Shown: piece after piece, positions 37,001 to 48,620 of the stretch
How positions within the stretch are numbered: position 1 is the first letter of the stretch
Layout: the number at the start of each line of letters is the position of its first letter
Assembly: GCF_008831285.2 (NCBI RefSeq)
Contig: NC_045138.2
Location: 6,973,205 to 7,037,204, forward strand
Direction: 5' to 3'
Length of the DNA stretch: 64,000 nucleotides
From: Nymphaea colorata
Lineage: Eukaryota > Streptophyta > Magnoliopsida > Nymphaeales > Nymphaeaceae
Notes under the pieces: generated by a model
What the model saw: the letters and a program-made list of their open reading frames with translations, nothing else
Database searches by the model: none
Told to the model about the DNA's origin: nothing
Position numbers and translations under genes: made by a program

Positions 37001-38282
37001 GCTTTCAACAGAGTCAGAAGCAAGCAGTTTGGCTGGTTTGCCTCCAGGTTCTTCTAATTGTCAGCAGACTAGGCTGCCTGATGGGCTCCATAGCCCAGCT
37101 CAAACATATTTTCCTTCTGTTCACTGTAGCAGCATGTGCTGTCAAGACACAGTTGACAAAAATGGGTGCAAATCCACTGAGCAGAAGCAGCCTGATGTTG
37201 CAGCTCCTGTTCAAGCAAAGCGGGCCAAACGGAAGAGCAGGTGGGAACCTTTGGATGAGACTCGTGCTCGATTATTTTATATCAATCAAAATGAAGTTCA
37301 GATAGTAGAAAAAAATCTCAATAATCAAAGAAGTGGTGCCAAGCAAGCTAAGGATTTTAAACAGCCTGCTCCGGCTCATGGCAAAGAAAATGACTACAAA
37401 AGTAGTTTTGTTAAGACAGTGGCACAGTCTGATTCTGTCTTCTCTGAAGCAGCTCAGTCATTGGCCAAGGAAGCTCCAGATGTTCGGCCTTCTGATGAAA
37501 GCCATGGCTGCCAATTTCCTTCTAATCATTCCTCATCGGAGGTGAATTTTCAGCAGCCTTGCAACACAATGGCCACCGTGTGTGGCAAGAGATCGTCACA
37601 TTTGTCTCCATCATATAGCTCAGAACTGCCACAGACTCAACATTTGCAAGTGCAGCAGAACCAGCCTAATAGTACTAGTTATGCAAATTGGTCCGCTCCC
37701 AGTATGCCTTTTCAGTGTTCCCCGCCTCTGCCACTTGATACTTCTGCATTGCACCAAACAGGGAATGATTTGGTGCCTCCTGGATTTGAAGGAATGAGAC
37801 AGTCCTCTCAGATGCCCCTTCCAAGGTTGGAACCAGCAAAGCCATCAGATGCAGCTGATACATGTGCATCACAGCCACTTGCTGGGGTGGGGAACTGTGG
37901 AAAAGATAGTGTAGGGAGGAGGCCTTTTTTCCATCAAAGATGGAATTCTCGTGGCTATCAAAAACATAGACCACCTTGGGTCCGGAATAGGAATGACTGG
38001 GGATTCAAGGGCAACCCAAGGAATATAGTTGGGGATGGTTTTGGTGCCTATGAGGTGCCTGTGAGGCAGATGGGTCCCGGTGGAGATGGTGATGGACATC
38101 CTCCAGAGACTGTGAATAAAAGTCACGGCTCTATTTACAGCCATCATCAAGATGATTTGCACCAGCAAGAAGCACATCGCCATTACCACGAAAAGCAGCA
38201 GCAACAACAATATCCATGTCATAGCCAACAACTTCCACAGCCTTACCTCCATTCCCACCAGCATCAACTGCAACAACACTGA
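15222..38282 (+). CDS. ASHH2: SDG8/ASHH2-type histone H3K36 methyltransferase (CW, AWS, SET, post-SET)
   Basis: Nuclear lysine methyltransferase expected to place di- and trimethyl marks on H3K36 in transcribed genes. Coding exons: 15222-18720, 18852-19071, 23210-23376, 23461-23540, 23807-23938, 24031-24147, 24396-24488, 26396-26473, 29329-29385, 30580-31186, 31267-31322, 31686-31765, 31918-32000, 32094-32173, 35120-35199, 35677-35722, 36669-38282. They sum to 7089 nt, 2362 codons, with consistent phases. The CW finger is at about 1210-1256 ([10 protein letters not shown]; Cys 1216, 1219, 1242, 1253) and AWS at 1323-1366. SET is at 1367-1492 with NHSCDPNC at 1451-1458 and EEVTFDYNY near 1483. 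Post-SET has CFCGSPGC. The CW domain is known to bind methylated H3K4. The acidic, Lys-rich N-terminus and Gln/His-rich tail are poorly conserved. ATG 15222 is the first in-frame ATG after a stop at 15195 (leader intron). The protein is longer than the roughly 1800 residues I recall for Arabidopsis. Identity sure; first and last exon ends less so. Confidence 0.93.
18141..18224 (+). repeat. 42-bp coding tandem repeat in SDG8
   Basis: Two copies with a 42-bp period encode [10 protein letters not shown] followed by ADSL or GDNQ. They lie in the basic, low-complexity region just before the CW finger. The length is a multiple of three, so copy-number change would keep the frame. Confidence 0.85.
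19886..20087. repeat. 102-bp tandem duplication in SDG8 intron 2
   Basis: Two copies start at 19886 and 19988, each with GAGGGTTTTGGT, TTTGTGTATGAGATGAAA, CCACCACCTAAATTTG and AAAAACTACTTTTTATTT. A few substitutions separate them. They are inside the 4.1 kb intron 19072-23209, which otherwise shows no gene or clear transposon. Confidence 0.9.
27489..27893. mobile_element. MITE-like element in SDG8 intron 8
   Basis: The left end GAGGGGACGTCTGATTC and the complement of the right end, CAGGAGGCGTTTAATCG, form an imperfect inverted repeat. The interior is rich in AGAATCAAAATTCTAGAATT-like palindromic words and a central CCACCCTAGGGGGTGG palindrome. Size about 405 bp, no coding capacity. The GGGGCGTTTGATTC type of end is common in plant hAT-like MITEs. 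I did not find a clean target duplication. Confidence 0.6.
27987..28049. repeat. (CT)n(TA)n microsatellite
   Basis: About 27 bases of CT repeat followed by about 35 bases of TA repeat, in SDG8 intron 8. Confidence 0.9.
28073..28230. mobile_element. Truncated hairpin MITE, related to 43627-43795
   Basis: The phrases CTATGGCTAGATGGTT, TGTGTTACCAAAAAGCG, TTGCAAAGGGTGCATTTGC and GATAAAATGCACC align in order with the complement of the element at 43627-43795. The far inverted repeat is lost. It lies in SDG8 intron 8. Confidence 0.6.
28379..28567. repeat. Three tandem copies of a 63-bp unit in SDG8 intron 8
   Basis: Units start at 28379, 28442 and 28505 and are identical except for the last base of the third. 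The unit is 21 codons long and open in the plus frame ([21 protein letters not shown] repeated), but there is no extended coding context, so I regard the frame as incidental. Near-identity implies a very recent amplification. Confidence 0.95.
33170..33515. repeat. ACGATATGATA-type dispersed repeat in SDG8 intron 14
   Basis: Degenerate words such as CTATACGATATGCC, CATATGATATGATATGG and CGATACACGTTATGATATGCC occur at both ends of an AT-rich centre, with CATGATTTCTTC-like repeats inside. The design is like the other self-repeating families in this window. Ends are approximate. Confidence 0.45.
33897..34360. mobile_element. MITE-like element with GGGTACGGGTAC interior, in a CA repeat
   Basis: The left end CTATGTCACATAGGTATGGG and the complement of the right end, CTAAGTCACATGGGTAC, form an inverted repeat. 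Just inside are GGTGCGGGTACGGGTAC on the left and CATTTTGGGTACGGGTATGG on the right. Both flanks are ACACACAC, so a target duplication fits but cannot be told from the CA microsatellite. A (TA)n tract lies inside at about 33977-34028. It is in SDG8 intron 14. Confidence 0.65.
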
Positions 38283-40447
38283 AATGTTATTAAGCATATG
38301 CTATAAATTCCTGTATCTCATTCTTTGTAGGCTGTAACAAATGAGAATCCGATTTAAAGTGGATTATTCCTTTTTTCACAAATATTTCTTAAATTTCTAT
38401 CGCTGTGATATGCTCTGGTCTCATATTGAATTATCAAATGCAACTGCTTTTTTCATTATATTATTTCATCCAACATAGATTGGCAAATTTGTTTAACATA
38501 ACAGCGTTTTGGTTACAGATGCATTCCCGGGCATGCTACACGTGAGATAAGATCTGGTAACTATATGTTGTAGTGTGTAAAGGTACGTCAACTTTTCCTC
38601 CGCAGTTTCCCCTGTAAAAGAGTGCCTATATCTGATAAATTCCTTAAATGCTTAATATTTGGTCCTAGCAGTATGACTTTTTACACATTTAAGGGGAAAA
38701 CACCAAAATCAAGGCTGATGGGAAATGGCTTTTCTTTAGATTTTACTCCAACTATCCAATAGAAATCAAATTCCTTTTACGACTATTGAGTTGTCTGAGG
38801 TGTAACTCACAAAAACTAAATTTTTCTTCTTCCATATTTTTTGTTATGTTGAGAGTAGCTTAAATTGTTACTTATAATTTCCTTTCTCTGTTATGTTACA
38901 TTATGCTATGAATAACTTACTTCATATCCTGCATTTGATCGTTTCGGCAATTCATGGTCATTTGAATGTGAAATTCTTGGCTAATTTGTAATTACTGTTT
39001 ATTTCTTATGAATTATGTATTTTTGGAGTATTCTTTTGGTCAAAGAAAACACAGGAAGCCTGTTTTTGTACACATTGCTTGAAACAAACTTAAGCATTTG
39101 CAGAATTTGTAGTTAAATGTGTGGGGGATCATGGAAAGGCCATTAGCATGTAACGGCTATACTTGAGCCCCCTGCAGTGCAACTGCAATGAACTGGACTT
39201 GCAATCCAGAATGAGCCTGTCAAGAATTGATTATGTGATGCAAGTTAGTAAGTAGCTACTCGTATTACCTTTCCATTGGTCTAGCACGGCAGGCGATTGG
39301 TTCCCAGCTCTCTGTTTGACGCACATCTCTGCAAAATACTGTTGTCAAGGTAACGTTTTTGGAAACATGTTGAAATAGGTTGACGCTGCAAATAATCCAA
39401 GGAAGATGAAAGACTGGGATGATCCTAACTGCTAACATGGCGTAACGAGCACGACGATTGAAAGGGGATGAATCAGGGAATATGCTCGGATTAATACCTT
39501 TTTCTTTTTCAGTAAGGTTCAGAGACCAGAACTTGGCAACCATGGTCAATTAAATTGGGTCATGCTGTTAGATATAGTAACGTTCATTGCTGAAATAAGA
39601 GCGAAGGGATGGCAGTGTTTCCTTCTTCCTTGCCAGACCTTCTCTTGCATTTGTTGAATGTTAATGGTGATGTTGCTATTTCATTCATTTTGGCGGGGCC
39701 TGAAAATTGCAGGCACAAGACAGACATCGGTTCCTAAGACTGATCCCTTTGAATCGAGCTTCCAACTGCTTGGATAATTTTTAATCACGCAGGACACCCA
39801 AAGCTTCTACCGGACCTTGTCATTTCTGTGTCTTGCATGTTTTCCGTTATCCTAACAGGTTTCTAACGCCAGGTTTCGCTAGATCATCTTGGCTGAAAAC
39901 CTGGCGACTACCATCACCTAAAGAAATGTAAGGGACCTTTGTATCGCTGAAAGGTTCTCCAGTTTGACCTAAGCTTTTTTTGATACATAAAAAATGTTAC
40001 CATTCCCATGTTACATACCAAAGATGTGCCAAAAGTTCTTAATCAGCTTCTGCAGTGCAATTCTTCGCCTAAGATGCAGCAGCACGGGCACTGGGTTGCA
40101 GTTTCAAAGGGTTGTCCTCAACGCTTCCTCATGGTTTACAGGAAATGTCACCACTTCAGCAAAATCACCAACAGCATAAACCAGTGCTGGATTCCCAAGG
40201 CAAAAGGCCATATGCAGGAAGGTTCCTTATTCTGAGGCGCTCAGCCAGCATGAACGCCAATGGTCCTCATCCTCATTCACAGGAACACGTGTAAGGTACT
40301 GCGGGATACAAACAATTCGATCAAGCAGCAAGGCACTTGTTCACCTCTCGGCAGAACCAAATGGCTTACTGATTTACATGAATAATTGGTTCCTTTTCAC
40401 ATCTTGAACATGATTCTGAACGGGCATAATCTAACCGATGATTCAAC
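38283..40447. other. 3' flank between convergent SDG8 and PPR genes
   Basis: It holds the presumed 3' UTRs of both genes. A plausible acceptor-bounded segment lies near 38519-38560 (TTGGTTACAG before it, GTAACT after it), which could be a 3' UTR exon. A Gln-rich plus frame runs at about 40130-40290. I see no independent gene. Confidence 0.4.
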
Positions 40448-42115
40448 TTATGCACGTCCTCCAGGCATTGGCAATGCGACAACCTTATTGTTTACCTCGA
40501 TCCAACTGCAGCCAGGGAGCTTCTTGTTTCCTCTCTCCTTCAATGCCAGCCGCACGCGAGCAGCATCTGCCCACCTGTTGTTCGAGGCATAGATACTAGC
40601 TAGCAGCACATAATTCCCGGTATTTTTAGGCTCCAACTCAAACAGCTTCCCTGCTATGCTTTCTGCTATCTCAACGTTGTTGTGGGTTCTACAAGCAGCA
40701 AGCAACGCACCGAGGGCGCCAGCATGAGGTCCCATTGGCATACTTCTCACGAGCTCATATGCCTCCGCCAAGCGGCCTGCCCGGCCAAGAAGGTCCACAA
40801 CACAAGCATAGTGGTCTGCCCAAGGCACCATTCTGTGATCTTTCACCATGCTTTCCCAGAAGCGCAAGCCGTCGTCAACCAGCCCAGTGTGGCTACAAGC
40901 AGATAGCACGCCTACATACGTGATCTCATGTGGCTCAATTTCTTCCATCTGCATCCTTTGGAACACTTCAAGGGCTTCATAGCCATAGCCGTGCGAAGCT
41001 AGGCCACTGATAAGTGCAGTATAAGAGAACGCATCCCTTTGAGGGATCATCTCAAAACGTTGGCATGCCTTCTCCACGTTCCCGCATTTAGCATGCATGT
41101 CGACAAGCGCCGTCAACACATGGTTGTTTAATTCTATATTGTTGTGAACAACGAAGGAATCAGCCCAATTGGCGAGTTCTGCACCACCAAGTTGGGCACA
41201 TGCAGTGATCACACTGGTCATGGTGACGGCATCAGGCTTCACGTTGGAATCCCGCATTCTATGAAACATCTTGAGAGCTTCCTTCGGCTGCCCATTCTGT
41301 GCGTAGCCCGTGATCATGGCAGTCCAAGAAATCAAATTGCGCTGAGGCATCCGTTCGAAGAGACGGCGCCCAGTCTCCATCTGTCCACATTTCGTGCAAC
41401 CCACAACCATGGTTGTCCATGAGACAATATTTCTTTCAGGCATTGCGTCGAACGCTTCAGCGGCTGCAGAAAAATTCTCACATCTCACGTAACCAACGAT
41501 CATGGCATTCCAAGAAATCACGTTTCTGACCGGCATGCTGTCGAACAATTTCCGGCCGTCGTTCATATCACCAATTCTGGCATATCCACCAAGAACAGCG
41601 TTCCATGAAACAACATCTCTTCTGGGCATTTCATCGAACACTTGGCGAGCGAGACCCAGTTCACCGCATTTCGCGTACATATCTATTAGAGCGTTCTGCA
41701 ATTCAAGGTTCAACAGCAATCCAGTTCTGACAGAACGCCCGTGGATCTCGCTCCCCAGAAGGACCTCGGAAAGTCCGGCACAAGAGTTGAGCAGAAACGG
41801 GAGGGTGAAATGATTAGGTTTGACGTCCGCCGTCGTCATCCGCCGGTAGAAAACGATGGCATCCGACCAAAGAGAGCTCTTCGCTAACGACCTCACCATC
41901 TGATTGTAGACGGCGAGATTGGGCCTGCGGATGGTGTTGAAAACCAACTTGGCATATGAAGGTTTGGCTTGGAGGGGGATGCAGAGCGAGATGAGGGTGG
42001 CGACGATGGAGTTGTTCTGATGGACGTTGGTTCTGAAGATGTGGGCATGGATCTGCTTGAAGCGTGGAAAGGAGGTGCATGACTTGAGGAGGGAGGCCGT
42101 GGCATCGACTCCCAT
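40448..42115 (-). CDS. PLS-class pentatricopeptide repeat protein, E-type
   Basis: Intronless 555-codon gene. PPR proteins are RNA-binding proteins that act in mitochondria or plastids, and E-class members usually specify C-to-U editing sites. The N-terminus runs into SFPRFKQIHAHIF, the usual start of this subfamily. About a dozen P, L and S repeats follow (NALIDMYAKCGELGLARQVF, DVVSWNAVLGGYAR, NIVSWTTMVVGC, NLISWTAMITGYAQNGQP, ITYVGVLSACSHTGLV). The E motif is at about 450-535 (ALLAACRTHNNVEIAE, NTGNYVLLASIYA) and the frame stops just after LPGCSWIEVNN, with no DYW domain. The start is the first in-frame ATG. No organelle target can be read reliably from the N-terminus. It converges on SDG8 with about 2.2 kb between stops. 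The short end is normal for E-type proteins but could be a loss of E+/DYW. Confidence 0.93.
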   Translation of the reverse strand: MGVDATASLLKSCTSFPRFKQIHAHIFRTNVHQNNSIVATLISLCIPLQAKPSYAKLVFNTIRRPNLAVYNQMVRSLAKSSLWSDAIVFYRRMTTADVKPNHFTLPFLLNSCAGLSEVLLGSEIHGRSVRTGLLLNLELQNALIDMYAKCGELGLARQVFDEMPRRDVVSWNAVLGGYARIGDMNDGRKLFDSMPVRNVISWNAMIVGYVRCENFSAAAEAFDAMPERNIVSWTTMVVGCTKCGQMETGRRLFERMPQRNLISWTAMITGYAQNGQPKEALKMFHRMRDSNVKPDAVTMTSVITACAQLGGAELANWADSFVVHNNIELNNHVLTALVDMHAKCGNVEKACQRFEMIPQRDAFSYTALISGLASHGYGYEALEVFQRMQMEEIEPHEITYVGVLSACSHTGLVDDGLRFWESMVKDHRMVPWADHYACVVDLLGRAGRLAEAYELVRSMPMGPHAGALGALLAACRTHNNVEIAESIAGKLFELEPKNTGNYVLLASIYASNNRWADAARVRLALKERGNKKLPGCSWIEVNNKVVALPMPGGRA

Positions 42116-43626
42116 GATCGAACGGCGAGACGCATGACTCCCCGGCGATCTGCCAGAAAGATTCCAATGGGTTCCAGAGCCGCCGGTGAGCAGAAGAAAA
42201 AGAGCGGCAGTAGCCTCACCTCACCTGAGCTTGGGCTCGGCAGCAGGGGAGGGCTAGGCACGTACTAAATGAAAGTAGAGATGGGGTTTTCCTTCCTTGA
42301 AAAATTTTCACTTCAAGAACCAGGATTTTGCGTATTATCTGGAGAACGGGCATCACTTTTCTGGATTTCTCGACATTTACCAGCGATATATTAAAAAAGT
42401 AGGAAAATGCTTGTTGGGAACCGGTGTTGGCAGGAAGGCAAATGGTTCCGACTTGTATCGGATCCAAGTTTGGCCAAATTGATTTGTAATTGGAATAGTT
42501 TTTTTTTGCTCCCTTTTGCTTTTTTGAAGACCACCAAAATGTGGAAACAATTAACAGTTTACTGATTTTTAACATGTTAATGGATCATAACTATTGTTGG
42601 GTTTGGATTTGATTCCTATTTGGACAGATTTTAACATGTTCCGGAGCCTCAAGAAAATGCTATAAAGCGAAAAGCGGGATATGTTTACGAAATAGTTATA
42701 TGTAAATAAAAAATATAAAGTTTAGAAAGTAGCAAGAAAAACATAAAAATGACCTAAAAAATAATAAAGCTTAAAGAATATTAATAGTCCCTTAAGGGAA
42801 ATTGCTCTCAGAAATCTTCATGGATCGGTGGTGGTAGTATTGGGGTTGTGCAGTTCGTATCGGCCGATACATAGACAAGAAAAAACTGCCCCTTCCAAAT
42901 ATTAGCTAATACAGTTACCTATACAGACACAATATATTAAAAAATACAATTAAAAGTAAACTTCTAAGTTGTTCTTAAAAATGTCTTGGCCTATAGAAAC
43001 TGATTCCAGGTACTAGATGGGATCCAACACCGATAACATTGCATAGAATACAAAAAGAATGCCATTTCATAAGCTAAGAGTGTAAATGCTTTTATATTAC
43101 TTTCTTCTGAACAAGTACTTCTGAAAGAAGAATAAAAGGCACACTACCTTCCAGTCTGGAGCATTGTCATGTTATATGGGAAGACATGTTCTCTCCTTTT
43201 ACTAGAGAAAACTTTTTAAATTTTGCAGGGGAAAATTTTTCAGGTTCCATTTTTGCACTTATAGAGCACAGTCTTGGTCATTTCAAACCATTAATAGATG
43301 GACATTCGTTAATTTCATACCATTAATACATGGTTCATTCCTAACCATTAATACATGGTCCCTTGTTTGAAGCCAACCTACTCCTATTCCAATCACCGAC
43401 ACTTCCACCCGGGAGGCTGGTTATGTAAGCTATCCCGCTGCTGAGAAGCTCACTAATATTCTAAACATGATATTTATGGACAATACAAGCATGGGCTGGG
43501 GTTTTCCTGGGGCATATACTGTTGAAAATTGGGTGAACTTGGGTCTAGTTATATGAAGTAACTCCATGAGATCTGGGCCACTGTCCCGTAGTGAATTGAA
43601 AATCTGTTAACCATATATATATATAG
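42116..43626. other. Intergenic stretch between PPR gene and MITE
   Basis: It presumably contains the PPR promoter. A GTATCGGCCGATACATAGAC palindrome-like word lies near 42857-42876. No gene or RNA recognised. Confidence 0.4.
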
Positions 43627-43970
<344 letters not shown>

Positions 43971-45182
43971 ATCCACGGATTCCTCAACATCGAGCTGGCA
44001 AAAAAGCTGATTTTTTTTTATCGCAATTATATTATGTGTATGCGCGGTCAAAAATCACGGAAACCCCTTTTTGCTTGCTTTTTATTATACTATTTTGAGA
44101 TATCAGAGATGACTTGTATTCTAGATTAGAAAATAGCAATAATAATGAATTGCAAAAGAAGATGATTGGATCAAAATTTACAAAATTTAGTTTAGTGTGA
44201 TTATGCCAGGTTTCTTATTGCCACATGGTAAATGGCACAAAATGCCTCAATACTTTTATATTCTATATCTAATAAACGCATAGCAAGGGTAGAAAGCAGG
44301 ATAAATGAAGAAAAAAGCGAGGCTTCAGGAAAGATTACTCGTCTCCCAAATCTTCTTTCTACAAAGAAAGAAAAGTAATTTTATGCTCTTTCATTGCGTC
44401 GAAATAATAAAGGTTATGGGTCTCATTCGTCAAATCAAATAAATATGAATTGCAGGTTTAACAGAACTTCTTTGAATTCATAAGAAAGAAGAGAAGTATG
44501 GGGGATAAAAAAAGAGGGGCAAGAGAAACTCAATTGAGCAAATGGAATTTTTGCAATGAACTTATAATTTTCAATTAACTTATAAAAACAAAAAAGACTC
44601 GCTTAAAAAGATTTTTCATGTTCTAATTCCGGGTCAAAAAGTGGAAATCTTGGGTTTTTGGGTATATCAAAATCCTTATTAATTTGATTATCTTATTATA
44701 CCTTATTATCTGATCTCATCACTCACATCAAAGTTACAATTCAAACTTTATTTTTCTATAGTTTCCTAGTTTGCAATTAGTTTAATATATAAATGATTTG
44801 TAAGGTGTCTCATATGTAGAAATCCATATTATTTATGTCATTAAAAAGATCTTTCTTTCTTTACTTTATTCTTACTTCGGAAAAGTCCACACTATATCTA
44901 CAAATACTATGAATCAGCCAGTGGATTCGACATTTCAAAAATATTATAAAAATTAAGGAATGTAGTAATTTCATCGGGGCCAATAAACCATTTTTCATTC
45001 AGAAAAATCTAATACATGTATATATTATGATTGTGCTGATTGGATGAATTTCCACTTCTTATGGAATGGGTCAAGGTCTTGATCGAAGAGTAAGAACTCA
45101 ACAGGACCTCAAATCCATATAAGGAGGGGTTAGGTCGTTGAGTTCTTACTCTTTCATGTCTACAGTATGGTTCTTCCGATTA

Positions 45183-45305
45183 TTACAGGGATGATCCCAA
45201 TCCAGAATATGATCCGTAGAAGAAAACACCGATTAAACCGATCACAAGAATACTAGTTATAGTACCTATCAACCAAAGAGGAATCCTTCCAGTAGTATCG
45301 GCCAT
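45183..45305 (-). pseudogene. psbJ: Plastid-derived psbJ copy, frame intact
   Basis: Photosystem II small subunit J, a single-span thylakoid protein. All 40 codons are present: [16 protein letters not shown], then [19 protein letters not shown] and LGSSL. The usual AG-type residues in the middle are changed to TS. It is first of the psbE-F-L-J cluster remnants on the minus strand. It lacks any nuclear promoter or transit peptide, so it is not expected to work. Confidence 0.93.
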
Positions 45306-45421
45306 TTACCTCACTTCCCTCTCCATTTCATCAAGTGGTCATGCTATAGACATAAACAGTCATGGATAGTTATGCGTATGATATCCTTCCAAATGAGGTA
45401 AGAGAATTTCCTTTCTTTCTC

Positions 45422-45553
<132 letters not shown>

Positions 45554-45573
45554 TCAGATTAGATTTATTTATT

Positions 45574-45702
<129 letters not shown>

Positions 45703-45953
45703 CTAAAAGGATCGACTAAATTCATCGAGTTGTTCCAATGAATTGAAACGGCCAGTTATTAATGAAATCCCTTGTCTGCTTTCTGTGAAATATTCGTTGG
45801 GTCGAGGGCTTCCAAACACGTCATAAGCTAAACCCATGCTAACGAATGACCAATCTGCAATGAATAGGGAAGGTATAGTAATGCTATGAATGACCCAGTA
45901 TCGAATACTGGTAATAATATCAGCAAAAGCACATCTCCCGTACTTCCAGACAT
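45703..45953 (-). pseudogene. psbE: psbE pseudogene, 1-nt deletion near codon 7
   Basis: Cytochrome b559 alpha subunit. It starts ATG TCT GGA AGT ACG GGA at 45953 but one base is missing in the next codons, so the frame shifts and hits TGA. The rest, [19 protein letters not shown] to [11 protein letters not shown], reads cleanly in another frame. Length 251 nt against 252 for an intact gene. Additional replacements (for example ADWSFVSMG) show relaxed constraint. Confidence 0.93.
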
Positions 45954-47286
45954 GCTGAGCTCCAATATTACAGTCAAAGGGGGATCGATTTCGTGAAAGA
46001 TAGAGATCAGTAAATGGAGAAATACTGATATCCAATCTTTGTGAGATCGTCAATATTGTACCAAGGGTGTATTTACAGTATACCAAATCAGTACAACTAT
46101 ATTTCCTCTGACACAACAATGATGTTTCAATCAACATTGAAAAAAATATTACATAATTCATTTCTTCCTTTCTTGTTCCTTGTATAGGCCTAAGTAGGTG
46201 TCATTCAATAGAATAGAAAATTCCTTGTAATATAATGTTTTACCGGTTTTGGGATGGGCTGAAGATCTTGGTAAAGGTGACTCGATGGCTTTTATTTTTT
46301 ATTTATATTTAATTAATCTACCTTATCTAATAATTCATTAATGAAATTATCATATTCCCACAATTGGATGCAAAATCTGGAAAAGAGTTTTCGTGATTGT
46401 AGAAGTAGAAAAAGGTATTTTTCGTTCTAACCCCTTCTAATAAGAGAGGTTGTTTGGACAGTACAATAGTAAATAGTATTCGATAAAAGAAAGTGAACAT
46501 AGTTGGAGCAGTTGAAATTCATGATGCAACTATAATGGATTAAACTAATATGTTTTTTCATTAGATTGTTTCATTAGGTTCAATTCAAGGGTTTCCACCT
46601 ACAAGAAGATAGAACTACATCACGTGAAAAGACAAAAAAATCTGGAACCCAGAACAACAAAATAATTGTAATTGCTAATCTTGGAATCGAGTTGTATCTG
46701 ATATAATACTTTTTATTTCTTTGCTTTGAGAAGTCATGGGATACTTTTTTTCTTCTTTTTTCTTCCTTTGAGATATCTTATGTTATATTAAATATTAAAA
46801 ATATTAAGTTATATTAAGTAAGTGAAAATAAGAAAGAGTCGTTATTGGTTTGTTCCAAAACGGATCCAATTGAAAAGGAAAAGCAATGATCCAAGTTGGA
46901 ATGATTTTAAAATCAAATTCTTCTTTCTATCGCATAGTTTTCCATGAAAGAGAATTTCATTTGTGAATGAAGTTACAAGACAGAGTTCATATTACTATAC
47001 GAGTTGTTCAATCAATTGTTGATTAGGAATCACGAGATCAGTAGATGTCACGAGGAATTCATAGTAAGGTAAATTTATTATTTATTTTTCCTTCGTTACA
47101 TCATGTTTGTTAGTCATGTTTATAAAGAAATGATTGAGAAATCAAAAGAAAACAAATTAAATTGGAACTAACTCTTTCAATTTGGATTTTTTCTTATCAT
47201 CGTATCTTGGTATCTGGCAAAAACAGAAACTTAGGCAAGTGCTTTATAAACATATGTATAAAAAGAACGTCTCATTTAGTTCCTTC

Positions 47287-47382
47287 ATGCCTACTATAGC
47301 TAGTTATTTCAGTTTTCTACTGACTGCTTCAACTATAACCCCAGCTCTATTTATTTGTCTGAGCAAGATACGACTTATTTGA
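47287..47382 (+). pseudogene. petL: Plastid-derived petL copy, frame intact
   Basis: Cytochrome b6f subunit 6, 31 codons: [18 protein letters not shown], then [14 protein letters not shown] longer upstream open frame starting at 47182 is spacer sequence. It is oriented opposite to psbE as in plastids. The spacer psbE-petL (46162-47180) has nothing else recognisable. Confidence 0.9.
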
Positions 47383-47542
47383 AATTAATTGAATGAACAA
47401 TCAAATCAGAAAAATGAGAATTTTAAAATTCATATTTCTGTAAGATTCCATTCCAGGTATTCTACGGTTTTGACTTCCAGCATCAATTGAAAATTTGTGG
47501 ACGTTGAGATTACAGGGTGATGCAGATTATTATTTAGATTAG

Positions 47543-47704
<162 letters not shown>

Positions 47705-47821
47705 TTGGGTAAGATTTCTTTTTTCTTGTCATTGACCTCATATCCTTGACCCTCAGAAGGTCAAGTTTAATTCGATTGATGTTCACAATTCAACTTAATG
47801 TGATTCAATACAAAGTAGCAT

Positions 47822-47895
47822 CACACTATGTAGGATTTGAACCTACGACATCGGATTTTAGAGACCCGCATTCTACCAAACTGAACTAAGAGTGC
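47822..47895 (-). pseudogene. trnW: trnW pseudogene, anticodon CCA changed to CTA
   Basis: It is collinear with plastid trnW-CCA, 74 nt. The anticodon loop reads CTCTAAA where plastid trnW has CTCCAAA, giving CTA. A second C-to-T lies in the anticodon stem, and the acceptor stem has a mismatch. These look like decay of an unconstrained nuclear copy. Confidence 0.88.
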
Positions 47896-48027
47896 TTTAT
47901 CACGACAATAGATAATCTTTTCCCAATACTTCTTAGCTTGCATATATTATCATTAAATGATACTAATGATCATGCCATCCCCAATTTCAATTGATCTCAT
48001 GTTACTGCCTGTAAGATAAGTAATAGG

Positions 48028-48101
48028 TAGGGATGACAGGATTTGAACCCGTGACATTTTGTACCCAAAACAAACGCGCTACCAAACTGCGCTACATCCC
48101 T
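48028..48101 (-). tRNA. trnP: Plastid-derived tRNA-Pro (UGG), structurally intact
   Basis: A 74-nt plastid-type trnP-UGG: acceptor AGGGATG...CATCCCT, anticodon loop TTTTGGGT with TGG, and T arm CGGGTTCAAATCCTG. No change disrupts a stem. It lies in the nuclear plastid insertion next to the trnW pseudogene. Whether pol III transcribes it is unknown. Confidence 0.9.
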
Positions 48102-48494
48102 TTCAATTGTTGTACAGTGTCATTGTAGAGAATCCCTGTCTTCTTTTCCACACCGTTATTTCCTTTAAATATATCTATATACATTTCTCTTGCCATTTTT
48201 TCTTTTTGGTCTCATAACATAAAATAAAAGAGTTTGAATTATGTATATATGAAATCTAAGGTGAAATACAAGGTATAAAAGAATGAGTATTTATATGCTC
48301 AAGAACAAAAAAAAAAAAATGGAACAAGTTACTTACTTTTTCTTTTATTCAGGGCAGGAGTATCTCATCTACTAGATCGTTGTACATATCCATTTTAGTT
48401 AATTAAGGATTCTGCACACAAATACAAGTGATCCACAACTATATATATAATATATCTGATCATATATGTGTTAAATAAAGGAAGAGGATTTTCA

Positions 48495-48620
48495 ATGCGA
48501 GATATCAAAACATACCTTTCTGTAGCGCATGTGCTAACTACTCTATGGTTCAGTTCTTTATCAGGTCTATTGATAGAGATCAACCCAGATGCGTTGGCAT
48601 TCCCCTTTTTTTCATTCTAG
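48495..48620 (+). pseudogene. psaJ: psaJ copy with an in-frame 9-nt deletion
   Basis: Photosystem I subunit IX. The frame is open for 41 codons: [41 protein letters not shown]. The usual EINRLFPDAL stretch is shortened to EINPDAL, three residues missing. The change lies outside the main membrane span, so it could be decay or a lineage trait. Confidence 0.88.

Noticed and set aside
36652..37305. 217-codon plus-strand frame
   Set aside because: It overlaps the last SDG8 exon in another frame; the SDG8 frame is the one that continues through the splice junction with conserved sequence.
45954..46161. Extended N-terminus of psbE, 152 codons in total
   Set aside because: The extension is spacer read through because of the 1-nt deletion; the true psbE start is at 45953 in the other frame.
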